From NCBI GenBank assembly GCA_035536185.1, contig DATLOM010000005.1:1-64000 (forward strand): 64,000 nt of DNA, in the 5' to 3' direction. Under the pieces are notes generated by a model, which saw only the letters and a list, made by a program, of their open reading frames with translations, ran no database searches and was not told where the DNA came from. Every line of letters begins with the position of its first letter. The first letter of the stretch is position 1. The position numbers and the translations under genes were made by a program. Source of the DNA: GCA-2861595 sp035536185 (GTDB lineage: Bacteria; Actinomycetota; Acidimicrobiia; Acidimicrobiales; GCA-2861595). Positions 8,307 to 15,901 of this stretch are shown here, piece by piece.

Positions 8307-9104
8307 TCAGCCACGCACGAAGGCCGCGATCGCCTCGAACGTCTCGTCGGGCGCGCTGAGGTTCGGGCAGTGCCCGGTGGCATCGAGCATCACGAGCTTC
8401 GCGTCGGGAATCGTGTCCCGGACGAACTCGCCGACGGCGACCGGTGCGATGGCGTCGTTGGTGCACTGCAGCACGAGCGTGGGCGTAGGAACCTTGGCGA
8501 GGTCGGCGCGGTTGTCCGACAGGAATGTGACCCCGGCAAACTGGCGGGCGATGTCGGGATCGCTCCGGCAGAAGCTGGCGGTGAGCTCTTCACCCAGCTC
8601 GGGCCGGTCGGGAGCCCCCATGATCACCGGCGCCATGGCACTGGACCATCCCAGGTAGTTGCTCTCCAGCGACTCGAGCAGCTCCTCGATGTCGTCCCTG
8701 GCGAAGCCGCCGAGGTAGGAGCCTTCGTCGATGTAGCGGGGGGACGGGCCCACGAGGACGAGCTTGGCGAAGAGGTCCGGCTCCTTGATCGCCGCCAGTA
8801 CCCCCATCATCGAAGCGACGGAATGGCCGACGAAGATGACGTCACTGAGGTCAAGCTCGTGGCAGATGTCGACCACGTCGTCGGCGTAGGCGTGGAGTGA
8901 GGTGTAGCGCCCAGGGTCGTACGACGACGTGTCCGAGCCTCCGGCGCCCATGTGGTCGAACAGCACCACCTTGAAGTCGGGTTCGAAGCGCGGCGCCACG
9001 AAGCGCCACATGTTCTGGTCGCACCCGAAGCCATGGGCGAACAACATGGCCTGGCCGTCCGGCCACCCGGAGATCACGAGGTTGTGGCGTTCTGCAACAC
9101 CCAT
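8307..9104 (-). CDS. RsbQ-like alpha/beta hydrolase
   Basis: The 265-residue product is a lidless alpha/beta hydrolase of the RsbQ/D14/KAI2 group. It shows the oxyanion region AHGFGCDQNMW, the nucleophile elbow VGHSVAS (Ser near residue 96), the acid in CTNDAIAP and the His in DATGHCPNLS. In Bacillus RsbQ supplies or processes a hydrophobic ligand needed by the RsbP PAS domain. The adjacent downstream PAS-PP2C gene makes the same role likely here. A TAGCCT box lies 6 nt before ATG 9104, with no Shine-Dalgarno sequence, so the mRNA is probably leaderless. Confidence 0.92.
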   Translation of the reverse strand: MGVAERHNLVISGWPDGQAMLFAHGFGCDQNMWRFVAPRFEPDFKVVLFDHMGAGGSDTSSYDPGRYTSLHAYADDVVDICHELDLSDVIFVGHSVASMMGVLAAIKEPDLFAKLVLVGPSPRYIDEGSYLGGFARDDIEELLESLESNYLGWSSAMAPVIMGAPDRPELGEELTASFCRSDPDIARQFAGVTFLSDNRADLAKVPTPTLVLQCTNDAIAPVAVGEFVRDTIPDAKLVMLDATGHCPNLSAPDETFEAIAAFVRG

Positions 9105-9110
9105 GGCGTG

Positions 9111-9116
9111 AGGCTA
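9111..9116 (-). promoter_or_regulatory. Likely -10 box for the rsbQP-like unit
   Basis: TAGCCT on the minus strand lies 6 nt upstream of ATG 9104. It fits the TAnnnT pattern before several start codons in this window and predicts transcription starting at or next to the ATG. No clear -35 box is seen. Confidence 0.5.
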
Positions 9117-9268
9117 TGGTCGCCGACCCACGCTCACCGAGTCGCTTCCTCTGGAAGTAGCTCGAGGTTTGCGGCCTCCAGCGCGAACAGGCCATCTACG
9201 ACGGGGTCGTGGGTTCGGCCGGCACCGTCGGCGATTCCGCGGAATCGTGATCTGCTGGCCGCTGGCGA

Positions 9269-9520
9269 CTAAGGGGCCAGGTCCTCGCCGACCTCTCGAA
9301 GGGCTGTCCTGAGGGCGGCGTGCAGGCGACGAGCTGTCTCGGGGGAGAGGTGGGCAACGAGGCCTGAACCTGGGCTTCCGACCTCCTCCACGGTCAGTTC
9401 GACTCGAAGGTCGCCGCACTCGTCGCAGTCGTCGAGGACGGCGACGGCCCAGGCGAGCTGCGCCCTTTCGGGGTCATCGGCAGGGTGATCGTCTCGGCCG
9501 TAATCGGCAAGCTTCTTCAC
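9269..9520 (-). CDS. Small CxxC protein, copy 2 of 2
   Basis: The 83-residue product, from GTG 9520, matches the product of 5138-5389 except near the C-terminus (GEDLAP versus GEDSTG) and one Ser/Arg change after EEVG. The DDCDECGDL motif is retained. Third-position differences exceed amino-acid differences, which suggests both copies have been under selection to keep the protein. The similarity starts about 12 bp before the GTG and stops at the end of the gene. Function unknown. Confidence 0.75.
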   Translation of the reverse strand: MKKLADYGRDDHPADDPERAQLAWAVAVLDDCDECGDLRVELTVEEVGSPGSGLVAHLSPETARRLHAALRTALREVGEDLAP

Positions 9521-9802
9521 GTACGGAGTGAAGCATGAACAGGACTCGGGCGCTTGCCCAGCATCGGGGATCAACCGGAGTCCCCCCACCCGGTGCCACC
9601 GTGCCCCATAACTGATCGAGCACCGCGGTCACGCCGTCGGGGCGGCTCGCACGGTGGGCCGGCGTAGGAGGCCACCAGGCTGCGGTCGCACGCCTTGGGG
9701 GGCGGTTCCTGATCTCCGTGTCGGCTGCCCTGGACGGAGACATCGCTGTGGGTTCCGCGGAATCCCCAGTGGCGGGAGGTCGCTCCGGGCCCTGGGCTCA
9801 CG

Positions 9803-10216
9803 TCACACCGAATGCTCCTGTCCGGCTCGTGCGAGCTGACCGGTTTCGGGTCGGCCGGTGGTGAGAACACAGTCGTCCAGGGCGCGGCACTCGCAATCCA
9901 GACTGTCCTCCAGCAGGCGGCGCGTGAGCTTGGCCTTCTCGATGAGCGCACCGACCTCGGCCAGCTTGCGCTGGGCCAGAGGTTTCCAGCGCTCGGGTGT
10001 GCACCCGTCCTCCACCAGGAGCTCGCGGATCTCGGCGATGGTGAACCCGCAGGACTGTACCGACGCGATCAGGCGGAGGCGCTCGAGCACCGATTCGGGA
10101 TAGAGCCGGCGCCCGCCCTGGCGAGCGGGGGACGTGATCAGCCCGACCTCCTCGTAGTACCGCAGGGCCGACGGCCGAAGGCCGGTTCGCTCTGCCACCT
10201 CGGTGATGGAAATCAT
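9803..10216 (-). CDS. MerR-family metal/metalloid-type regulator
   Basis: The 137-residue product begins with a MerR winged helix (ITEVAERTGLRPSALRYYEEVGLI, with RRLYPES following). A coiled-coil dimer helix leads to a C-terminal loop with DCECRALDDC, a cysteine set suited to metal or metalloid sensing. MerR proteins twist promoters with long 19-20 bp spacers. A fitting site lies directly upstream, between this gene and the divergent arsM-like gene. The start is ATG 10216. The true inducer (arsenite, another metal or oxidative stress) cannot be told from sequence. Confidence 0.9.
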   Translation of the reverse strand: MISITEVAERTGLRPSALRYYEEVGLITSPARQGGRRLYPESVLERLRLIASVQSCGFTIAEIRELLVEDGCTPERWKPLAQRKLAEVGALIEKAKLTRRLLEDSLDCECRALDDCVLTTGRPETGQLARAGQEHSV

Positions 10217-10217
10217 G

Positions 10218-10248
10218 TTGACCTCAAGTGTACTTGAGGTGCAACAGT
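10218..10248 (+). promoter_or_regulatory. MerR operator/promoter for the arsM-like gene
   Basis: TTGACC (-35, 10218-10223) and AACAGT (-10, 10243-10248) are 19 bp apart, the long spacing typical of MerR-controlled promoters. Between them lies the palindrome ACCTCAAGTGTACTTGAGGT (10221-10240), with symmetric 9-bp arms. The -10 box is 6 nt from ATG 10255, so the transcript is probably leaderless. Confidence 0.8.
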
Positions 10249-10254
10249 AGACCC

Positions 10255-11052
10255 ATGACCGAGAATCCCTGCTCCCTCCAGCCCCGACAGTTGACCGCGA
10301 GGATCGAGGATTGGCGCCTTCTCGCCCCCGCCATCCTCGGACGCGAACAGACCGCGGCCGGCGCCAGGCTGCGCTTCCGCGTCGACCCGGGGCTGGCGGA
10401 CAGAGTCGTCGAGCTCGTCCACCTGGTCGATGCCGAGCGGCAGTGCTGCCCCGCCTTGACGTTCAACCTCGAGCTGACACTCGACGTACATGCGCCCGAG
10501 GAGCTGCGGGGATGGGTGGCCGATACGTTCGTGCTCAACGTGGAGAGGGCCGGCCATGGGGCCGAGGAGCCGCAGGCACGGCTGACCGAGAACGATTCGT
10601 CCGCGCTGAGAGCAGAGAGAGCCACCGCCGGCGGTGACCCCGAGGGGATCGAAGAGGCGGTACGGCGCCATTACGCGGCAGTGGCCGAAGGCGGCTCGTG
10701 TTGCACCTCTACGCGGGCGTGCGGCTCTGCCGGGGAGCTCGCGGTCATCGGGGCGGGTGGCTATCCGGATGCCGAGGTAGAAGGCCTTCCGGGTCCGGCG
10801 CTCGCCGCCAGCGCCGGCTGCGCCAACCCGGTCGCCGTCGCCGAGCTGGCGCCCGGCGAGACGGTGCTGGACCTCGGCTCCGGCGGGGGGATCGACGTGT
10901 TGCTGTCGGCTCGCCGCGTGGGGCCCACCGGCAAGGCCTACGGGCTCGACATGACCGACGAGATGCTCGCGCTGGCCGAGAGGAACAAGGCGGCGGCCGG
11001 TGCAGACAACGTCGAGCTCCTCAGGGGCCGCATCGAGGCCATCCAACGTTGA
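10255..11052 (+). pseudogene. arsM-like methyltransferase, C-terminally truncated
   Basis: The 265-residue product has an N-terminal domain (about residues 1-100) with DAERQCCPALTF. An ArsM-like segment follows with SCCTSTRACG and the SAM-binding site VLDLGSGGGIDVLLSARRVGP. ArsM methylates arsenite. The protein stops at NVELLRGRIEAIQR, just after the SAM-binding half. The rest of the methyltransferase, including the later cysteines needed to bind arsenite in ArsM, is absent, and no continuation is seen in other frames downstream. The intact MerR-type promoter suggests it is still transcribed. A residual role of the N-terminal Cys domain is possible. Confidence 0.75.
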
Positions 11053-11082
11053 GGCCCTCTGCTGGCCAAAGCGTTGAGGGCC
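11053..11082 (+). terminator. Stem-loop after the truncated arsM gene
   Basis: GGCCCTC (11053-11059) can pair with GAGGGCC (11076-11082) across a 16-nt loop. No T-run follows, so it is at best a weak or Rho-dependent terminator, or a relic of the deletion that truncated the gene. Confidence 0.3.
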
Positions 11083-11151
11083 CAGGATCCGTGGCACGCT
11101 GGATCGCCTCATGCCGCCCCTCCTCCTCATGCTCGACGGCGGCGTGGTGAC

Positions 11152-11466
11152 GTGAGCGACGGGTTCCTCGAGCACGTGCTCGACCAGCTCGGCGGCGAGG
11201 TCACCGCCCGGGCCATGTTCGGCGGCCACGGGCTCTACCACGGCGGCGCCATGTTCGGGATCGTGTACGACGACGCCGTGTACTTCAAGGTGGACGACCG
11301 CACGCGCCCGCTCTACGAGTCGGCGGGAAGCTCGTGCTTCGCCCCCCGTCCCCGTCAACGTCTCACTTCCTTCTTCGATGTGCCGGCAGACGTGCTCGAC
11401 GACCGGGACGCGCTGGTGGCATGGGCGGCGGGCGCGCAGGAGGCAGCCAGGGCCGGGCGGCGGTGA
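11152..11466 (+). CDS. TfoX N-terminal-domain protein
   Basis: The 104-residue product from GTG 11152 shows the TfoX_N pattern: ARAMFGGHGLY, then FGIVYDDAVYFKVDDRTRP and a Tyr/Pro-rich end with SFFDVPADVL. TfoX regulates competence in gammaproteobacteria. Stand-alone TfoX_N proteins in actinobacteria have no established role. It follows the truncated methyltransferase by about 100 bp and converges on the MBL gene. Confidence 0.85.
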   Translation: MSDGFLEHVLDQLGGEVTARAMFGGHGLYHGGAMFGIVYDDAVYFKVDDRTRPLYESAGSSCFAPRPRQRLTSFFDVPADVLDDRDALVAWAAGAQEAARAGRR

Positions 11467-11475
11467 GGGGTCTCG

Positions 11476-12342
11476 CTACGCCGCCGCGCCCATGCGCCGA
11501 ACCAGGCGCAGAAGGCGTCTGCTGGCGTCAGCGGGCTCCAGGTGCACGCGGGAACCGTGGCCGGGCAGCACCCAGGAGAACGACGTCGTCTCGGCCAGCC
11601 TGGCCAGCGACCGGGTCTGCGCCTCCCACGAGTACCAGCACGCCCCCCTGAAAGCCACCAGGTCCTGGCGCTGGTGGCTCCACGCCAGCGAGTCGCCGGT
11701 GAACAGCCACCTGGCGTCCACGGCGAAGGCAACCGATCCCCTGGTGTGGCCCGGGACGGGGATGGCGACAACGCCGTCGGCGACGACCACCGGATCGTCC
11801 CCCACCAGCACGTCGGTGGCGTACGGCGCGGAGTTGCCGTCCGCCTCGTGGATCCACACCCGGGCGCCGTAGCGCTGTGCCCAACGTGCAGCGTCGGCCA
11901 CGTCGTCGCGGTGCGTGAGCAGCACGTGGGCCACGCCGCCGAGGTCGTCCAGAGGCCCGGTCAGCTTCGTGGTGAACCGGGGGGAGTCGACCATCAGGTT
12001 CCCGTCGGGCCGCAACACAAGGTAGCTGGTGGCCCCGAACGACGCCTCGCTGGTGTACCCCAGGTCGTAGACGGGGCCGTCCACCGCCAGCGGGTAGAGC
12101 CCCTGCGGTCGGGCCGGCTGCGGCGACCGGCCTATGGAGGCGGTCGGGCACGCCTCCGCCGCCAACCAGGCGCGCCGCTCCGGGCCGGCACCGTCGGGCT
12201 GCACCTCCACCACCGTCTGCTCCCCGTCGATGACGAAGATCTCCGGGGCCAGGTCGCGGCAGGTACCGCAGTCGATGCACCGGGTGTCCACGAACCACGG
12301 GCCGTCGGCGTTGCCCGGGTGGCGCTGGTCGATGCGGGCCAC
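11476..12342 (-). CDS. Ferredoxin-metallo-beta-lactamase fusion
   Basis: The 288-residue product has an N-terminal single-cluster ferredoxin domain (CIDCGTC near residue 21, later CPTAS) joined to a metallo-beta-lactamase fold from about residue 90. The usual HxHxDH motif reads THRDDVADA, so the first His is kept but the second is Arg; PVPGHTRGS, FTGDSL and VLPGHG supply other metal ligands. The family may couple an Fe-S electron carrier to a hydrolase or oxygen-reducing di-iron site (inference). GTG 12342 is preceded by TAACCT at 7 nt without a Shine-Dalgarno sequence. Confidence 0.88.
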   Translation of the reverse strand: MARIDQRHPGNADGPWFVDTRCIDCGTCRDLAPEIFVIDGEQTVVEVQPDGAGPERRAWLAAEACPTASIGRSPQPARPQGLYPLAVDGPVYDLGYTSEASFGATSYLVLRPDGNLMVDSPRFTTKLTGPLDDLGGVAHVLLTHRDDVADAARWAQRYGARVWIHEADGNSAPYATDVLVGDDPVVVADGVVAIPVPGHTRGSVAFAVDARWLFTGDSLAWSHQRQDLVAFRGACWYSWEAQTRSLARLAETTSFSWVLPGHGSRVHLEPADASRRLLRLVRRMGAAA

Positions 12343-12349
12343 GGCTCAA

Positions 12350-12355
12350 AGGTTA
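12350..12355 (-). promoter_or_regulatory. Likely -10 box for the ferredoxin-MBL gene
   Basis: TAACCT on the minus strand, 7 nt before GTG 12342, predicts a leaderless transcript. Confidence 0.45.
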
Positions 12356-12449
12356 CGGCGGCTACAGCTGCTAGTCCGCGCCCCGGTCGTCGTGGCGCTG
12401 CCCCACAAGCGCCATCCGCTGCCCAGGAGGCAGAGCGCGCCGCCGGAGT

Positions 12450-12487
12450 TTGACCTGTACCAGTGCCGGGGTGACTATAATAGTAGT
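12450..12487 (+). promoter_or_regulatory. Promoter/operator of the Phd-RelE pair
   Basis: A perfect TATAAT (12476-12481) lies 7 nt before ATG 12489. TTGACC at 12450-12455 is a possible -35, though 20 bp away is long. The -10 sits inside GACTATAATAGTAGTC (12473-12488), whose ends GACTA/TAGTC are inverted. This suits autorepression by the Phd-type antitoxin. Confidence 0.65.
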
Positions 12488-12488
12488 C

Positions 12489-12761
12489 ATGTCCCAAACG
12501 CTGCCGCTGGCCGAGATCAAGGCCCACCTCTCCGAGATCGTCGATCGGGTCGAGAGGGAGCACGAGCGCATCGTCCTCACCAGGAACGGCCGTCCGGCAG
12601 CAGTGATCATGAGCCCTGCAGATCTGGAGGCTCTCGAGGACACGCTCGACCTGTTGTCCGACCCGCAGGCGTTGAAGGAGATCGAAGCGGCTCGCGACGA
12701 CGCGGCAAAGGGCAGGGTGGTGGACGCCGACGAGCTCCGGGCGAAGTACCTGAACAAGTGA
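12489..12761 (+). CDS. Phd/YefM-type antitoxin
   Basis: The 90-residue product opens with MSQTLPLAEIKAHLSEIVD, the DNA-binding beta-alpha unit of Phd/YefM proteins. RIVLTRNGRPAAVIMSPADLEAL completes that domain, and a charged C-terminal helix should bind the toxin. GTGA overlap joins it to the RelE/ParE-type gene. The palindrome across its -10 box suggests autoregulation, as known for this family. Confidence 0.93.
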   Translation: MSQTLPLAEIKAHLSEIVDRVEREHERIVLTRNGRPAAVIMSPADLEALEDTLDLLSDPQALKEIEAARDDAAKGRVVDADELRAKYLNK

Positions 12762-13033
12762 CGGAGCCGGAGCTCCGGCTTGTCGTCACCGCTACCGCGG
12801 AGCGAGCGCTGGGCCGCCTGCCGGAAGGAGCTGCCGCGGCGATCGTCGAGTTCATGGTGGGAGCTCTGGTGGGCGCTCCTAGGCGTGTGGGGCACCCACT
12901 CCAGCGGGAGCTCGGTGGTCTATGGGCGGCGCGGCGAGGCCCGTACCGTGTCGTGTACGAGATCGACGACAAGGCTGGTGTCGTGACGGTGTTCCGCATC
13001 GATCACCGAGCTGACGTCTACCGCTCGCACTGA
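12758..13033 (+). CDS. RelE/ParE-superfamily toxin
   Basis: The 91-residue product starts at GTG 12758, overlapping the antitoxin stop. It shows the RelE-like core: ATAERALGRLP, HPLQRELGGLWAARRG, PYRVVYEIDD and VFRIDHRADVYR. In RelE relatives the basic residues of the R-G-x-Y-R-V-x-Y region and a C-terminal His/Arg support ribosome-dependent mRNA cleavage. ParE relatives instead poison gyrase. The intact basic set favours a RelE-type nuclease. Confidence 0.92.
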   Translation: MTEPELRLVVTATAERALGRLPEGAAAAIVEFMVGALVGAPRRVGHPLQRELGGLWAARRGPYRVVYEIDDKAGVVTVFRIDHRADVYRSH

Positions 13034-13095
13034 CCGGTTTCCGGAGGCTGCCCCAGGTCGCCGCAAAGAACGAAGGCCGCGACGGCTGGTTGGGT

Positions 13096-13854
13096 ATGAG
13101 GACGGGCATGGAGACCGCCCCGCCCGCCGACGCACCGCCGCCCTCGCAGCCACCGCCGCCACCACCCCCTCCTCTTCCAGGCAACGAGGGCAGCATCGCC
13201 GCTGCCGTCCGGGACCTGGTCCGCACCGCGTTGACCGCGGCGGGCAAGGCGGGATCGGTGTCGTTGACCGCCGTGGGCGACACCCTGGAGAGCCCGGCGC
13301 GGGGCCTGGCCGGCCGCATCACCGCTGGCGCCGTGAGCCAGCCCAGGTCGGTGGCGAGCCAGGCCGACCTGGCTGCCGCTCTGGCCGACCAGCCCCGTGC
13401 CCCGCAGCTCGGCGGCGCCACCGGCGCGGCGCTGGCCGCCAAGGTGGCCAAACGGGTGGGGCCGCTTCGCTTCCTCGCCCGGCGGACCCCGCTCTGGCTC
13501 GTGGTCACCGCCGCCCCCGCCCTCCACGCCTCGGTGTCCCTCGGGGCGGAGGAGCTGGCCCTGGTCTCGTCCCACCTGGTCCACCGGGCTCGGGCTGACG
13601 GCCTGGAGCCCGACGCCGAGCGGGTACGGCGGGCGGCGGTCCAGCTCCTCTCCGGCGCCACCGTGGATCCCGACGTCGAGCCCCGTTACGCGCCGCTGGC
13701 CGTGGCCTGGCTCCAGCGGGCGCTGCGGGCGGCCCTGCCGTTCTCTTCCGGCGTGGCGACCCGCAACCCGATCCCGCTGGCCCAGGCGGCGTCAGCCCTG
13801 GACCCGAAGTCCGTCGCCGGCACCCCGCGCCCACCGGCCATCGGAGAGGTGTAG
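13096..13854 (+). CDS. Hypothetical protein, Pro-rich N-terminus
   Basis: The 252-residue product starts at ATG 13096 (METAPP at 13108 is an alternative). It has a poly-Pro segment (about residues 15-30), then helical Ala-rich stretches and a moderately hydrophobic PLWLVVTAAPALHA. No signal peptide or catalytic motif is visible and I do not recognise a family. Codon use matches its neighbours, and the GC-rich third positions support real coding. It follows the toxin gene by about 60 bp on the same strand, though functional linkage is doubtful. Confidence 0.6.
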   Translation: MRTGMETAPPADAPPPSQPPPPPPPPLPGNEGSIAAAVRDLVRTALTAAGKAGSVSLTAVGDTLESPARGLAGRITAGAVSQPRSVASQADLAAALADQPRAPQLGGATGAALAAKVAKRVGPLRFLARRTPLWLVVTAAPALHASVSLGAEELALVSSHLVHRARADGLEPDAERVRRAAVQLLSGATVDPDVEPRYAPLAVAWLQRALRAALPFSSGVATRNPIPLAQAASALDPKSVAGTPRPPAIGEV

Positions 13855-13995
13855 CCGGTGGTGGCGGCCGAGGAGGACCGCTGGTACTGGTGCCTTCACC
13901 ATCACCTTGTGGCGATGGGCCGCTGGGCACTAGTTGCCCGGCCACGGACTTGATGTGCTGTTGGCGGACGCCCGGCCAGCGGCCACATCGGCTGG

Positions 13996-14250
13996 TCACT
14001 CGGCTCGGAGGACGCCGGCGGCCAGGCCCCCCAGGCCGGGTGGAACGGCGGCGTCGACACCCCGAGTATCGATGAACGTCCCTTCCAGGGCGACACGGTC
14101 GAAGCGGTCCAGGCTGGCGTCGGTGCGCCGGGCGCCGGCCACCAGCGCCAGCACCGTCCCCCCCGTCAGGGCGACGAGAACGGCCAGTAGCAACGACGAA
14201 CGCCACCTCGCCACCCAGTCCCGCCGGAGCCACAGCCAGACACCCGGCAT
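13996..14250 (-). pseudogene. FtsX-like ABC permease N-terminal remnant
   Basis: From ATG 14250 the 84-residue product matches the start of a MacB/FtsX-like permease: WLWLRRDWVARWRS, a transmembrane helix (LLLAVLVALTGGTVLALVAG) and ARRTDASLDRF. It then loses similarity and stops after about 35 more residues. Full-length members exceed 700 residues, and no ATPase partner is nearby, so this is a remnant. Confidence 0.65.
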
Positions 14251-14465
14251 CAGCTGCTCACGGGCACGTCGTCGGGATGCGCACGACCTCATCCCACCCT
14301 TTCCGGACCATCGGATCAAGGGTGCTGACGGGTCGAGTGGAGGTGGGGCCACCACCACCCCCACGAACCGGCCGCGATCCGAGGCACGACGAGGCATCGG
14401 AGGCGTACGCTCCGAGCCCGACGTGGGCACCGCCACGGCGCACCGATACAAAGGGGGTATGAGAA

Positions 14466-15068
14466 ATGTTCGTTCAGGTCATCACGGCCAAGGTCGTCGA
14501 CGAGGAAGGGCTGAACCGTCAGGTCGACCGGTGGGAGGCGGAGATCCGGCCCGGCGCCGACGGCTTCCTGGGTAGCACCAGCGGCGTCACCGAGGACGGC
14601 CGCGTGGTCGTGCTCGCCCGCTTCGAGTCCGAGGAGGCGGCCCAGCGCAACAGCGACCGTCCCGAGCAGGGCTCCTGGTGGGCCGACACCGAGAAGATGC
14701 TCCAGGACGTGACCTTCCAGAACAGCGACAAGGTCGTCGTGATGGGCGGCGGCGGGTCCAACGACGCCGGCTTCGTCCAGATCATGCGGGGCCGCATCCT
14801 CGACGCGGCCAAGATGGAGGAGCTGCAGGGCCGCATGGCCGAGTTCGAGGAGGCGATGTCGAACCATCGACCCGATGTGATCGGCGACGTCACCGTGACC
14901 CACCCCGACGGCACCTACACCGACGCGATCTACTTCAGGTCGGAGGCCGAGGCCCGTGCCAACGAGAGCAAGGAGATGCCGGCCGAGATGAAGGCCATGT
15001 TCGACGAGTGGATGAGAGCGGCCACCGTCGACGAGTACCTCGACCTCAAGCAGCCCCGCCTGTCCTGA
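14466..15068 (+). CDS. Tandem dimeric alpha/beta-barrel (ABM-like) protein
   Basis: The 200-residue product contains two ferredoxin-like ABM-type repeats: residues 1-90 (FVQVITAKVVDEEGL..RFESEEAA) and about 100-190 (FVQIMRGRILDAAKMEEL..YFRSEAEAR). Single-domain relatives dimerise to form monooxygenase or chlorite-dismutase-like barrels; here the dimer is covalent. No heme or flavin motif is obvious. ATG 14466 follows AAAGGGGG. The gene is monocistronic; its stop overlaps a small stem-loop. Confidence 0.8.
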   Translation: MFVQVITAKVVDEEGLNRQVDRWEAEIRPGADGFLGSTSGVTEDGRVVVLARFESEEAAQRNSDRPEQGSWWADTEKMLQDVTFQNSDKVVVMGGGGSNDAGFVQIMRGRILDAAKMEELQGRMAEFEEAMSNHRPDVIGDVTVTHPDGTYTDAIYFRSEAEARANESKEMPAEMKAMFDEWMRAATVDEYLDLKQPRLS

Positions 15069-15077
15069 GAACAGGAC
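15062..15077 (+). terminator. Small stem-loop at the ABM-like gene end
   Basis: GTCCTG-AGAA-CAGGAC (15062-15077) is a perfect 6-bp stem with a tetraloop overlapping the stop codon. No U-run follows, so termination is only possible. Confidence 0.35.
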
Positions 15078-15120
15078 CTCGCCCTCGGGTGGGGGTCAGC
15101 CGGGGTTAGCTTTCGGTGTC

Positions 15121-15864
15121 GTGGCCGAAACGCACCTGGTGGTCATCGACCACGTCAGCAAGTCCTTCGGCAAGGTCGTAGCCCTCCGTGACGTCTCGCT
15201 CACGGTCGACGCCGGCGAGGTGGTCGTGATCATCGGGCCCTCCGGATCGGGAAAGTCCACCCTCTGCCGGTGCATCAACCGCCTGGAGCCGGTGGACTCG
15301 GGCACCATCGTGTTCGACGGCGTCCCCCTACCCGAGGAGGGCAAGGCCCTGGCCCGCCTGCGGGCCGACATCGGGATGGTGTTCCAGTCCTTCAACCTGT
15401 TCGCGCACAAGACGGTGCTGCAGAACGTGACGCTGGGCCCGATCAAGGTCCGGCGGCTCTCGAAGGGAGCAGCCCGCGAGCGGGCCATGACCCTGCTCGA
15501 GCGGGTGGGCATCGCCGAAAAGGCCGGTAGCTACCCGGCGGAGCTGTCAGGCGGACAGCAGCAGCGGGCGGCCATCGCCCGTGCGCTGGCCATGGAGCCC
15601 AAGCTGATGCTGTTCGACGAGCCCACCTCGGCCCTCGACCCCGAGATGATCAAAGAGGTACTCGACGTCATGGTCCAGCTGGCCGCCGAGGGCATGACCA
15701 TGCTCGTCGTGAGCCACGAGATGGGCTTCGCCCGCTCGGCCGCCCAGCGGGTGGTCTTCCTGGACGAGGGCCGGGTGGTGGAGGTGGCTCCGCCCGATCG
15801 GTTCTTCTCGGCGCCGGAGACGGAACGGGCCCAGCGCTTCCTGTCCAAGATCTTGGCCCACTGA
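15121..15864 (+). CDS. gluA: Amino-acid ABC transporter ATPase, GluA/GlnQ type
   Basis: The 247-residue ATPase has Walker A GPSGSGKST, Q-loop VFQSFNLF, signature LSGGQQQR, Walker B LMLFDEPTSALD and switch His in VVSHEMGF, and a typical length for polar-amino-acid importers. It heads a four-gene set in the order ATPase, binding protein, permease, permease, as in corynebacterial gluABCD for glutamate uptake. GTG 15121 is preceded by TAGCTT at 8 nt and lacks a Shine-Dalgarno sequence. Substrate is inferred from order and from the binding protein. Confidence 0.93.
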   Translation: MAETHLVVIDHVSKSFGKVVALRDVSLTVDAGEVVVIIGPSGSGKSTLCRCINRLEPVDSGTIVFDGVPLPEEGKALARLRADIGMVFQSFNLFAHKTVLQNVTLGPIKVRRLSKGAARERAMTLLERVGIAEKAGSYPAELSGGQQQRAAIARALAMEPKLMLFDEPTSALDPEMIKEVLDVMVQLAAEGMTMLVVSHEMGFARSAAQRVVFLDEGRVVEVAPPDRFFSAPETERAQRFLSKILAH

Positions 15865-15901
15865 AGGTATAGACATTGTCGACGAGCAAAAGGAGAATCG
15901 C

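Noticed and set aside
15846..15857. CCAAGATCTTGG palindrome as an operator for gluB
   Set aside because: It lies within the last codons of gluA and is explained by the coding sequence; no matching site was noted elsewhere.
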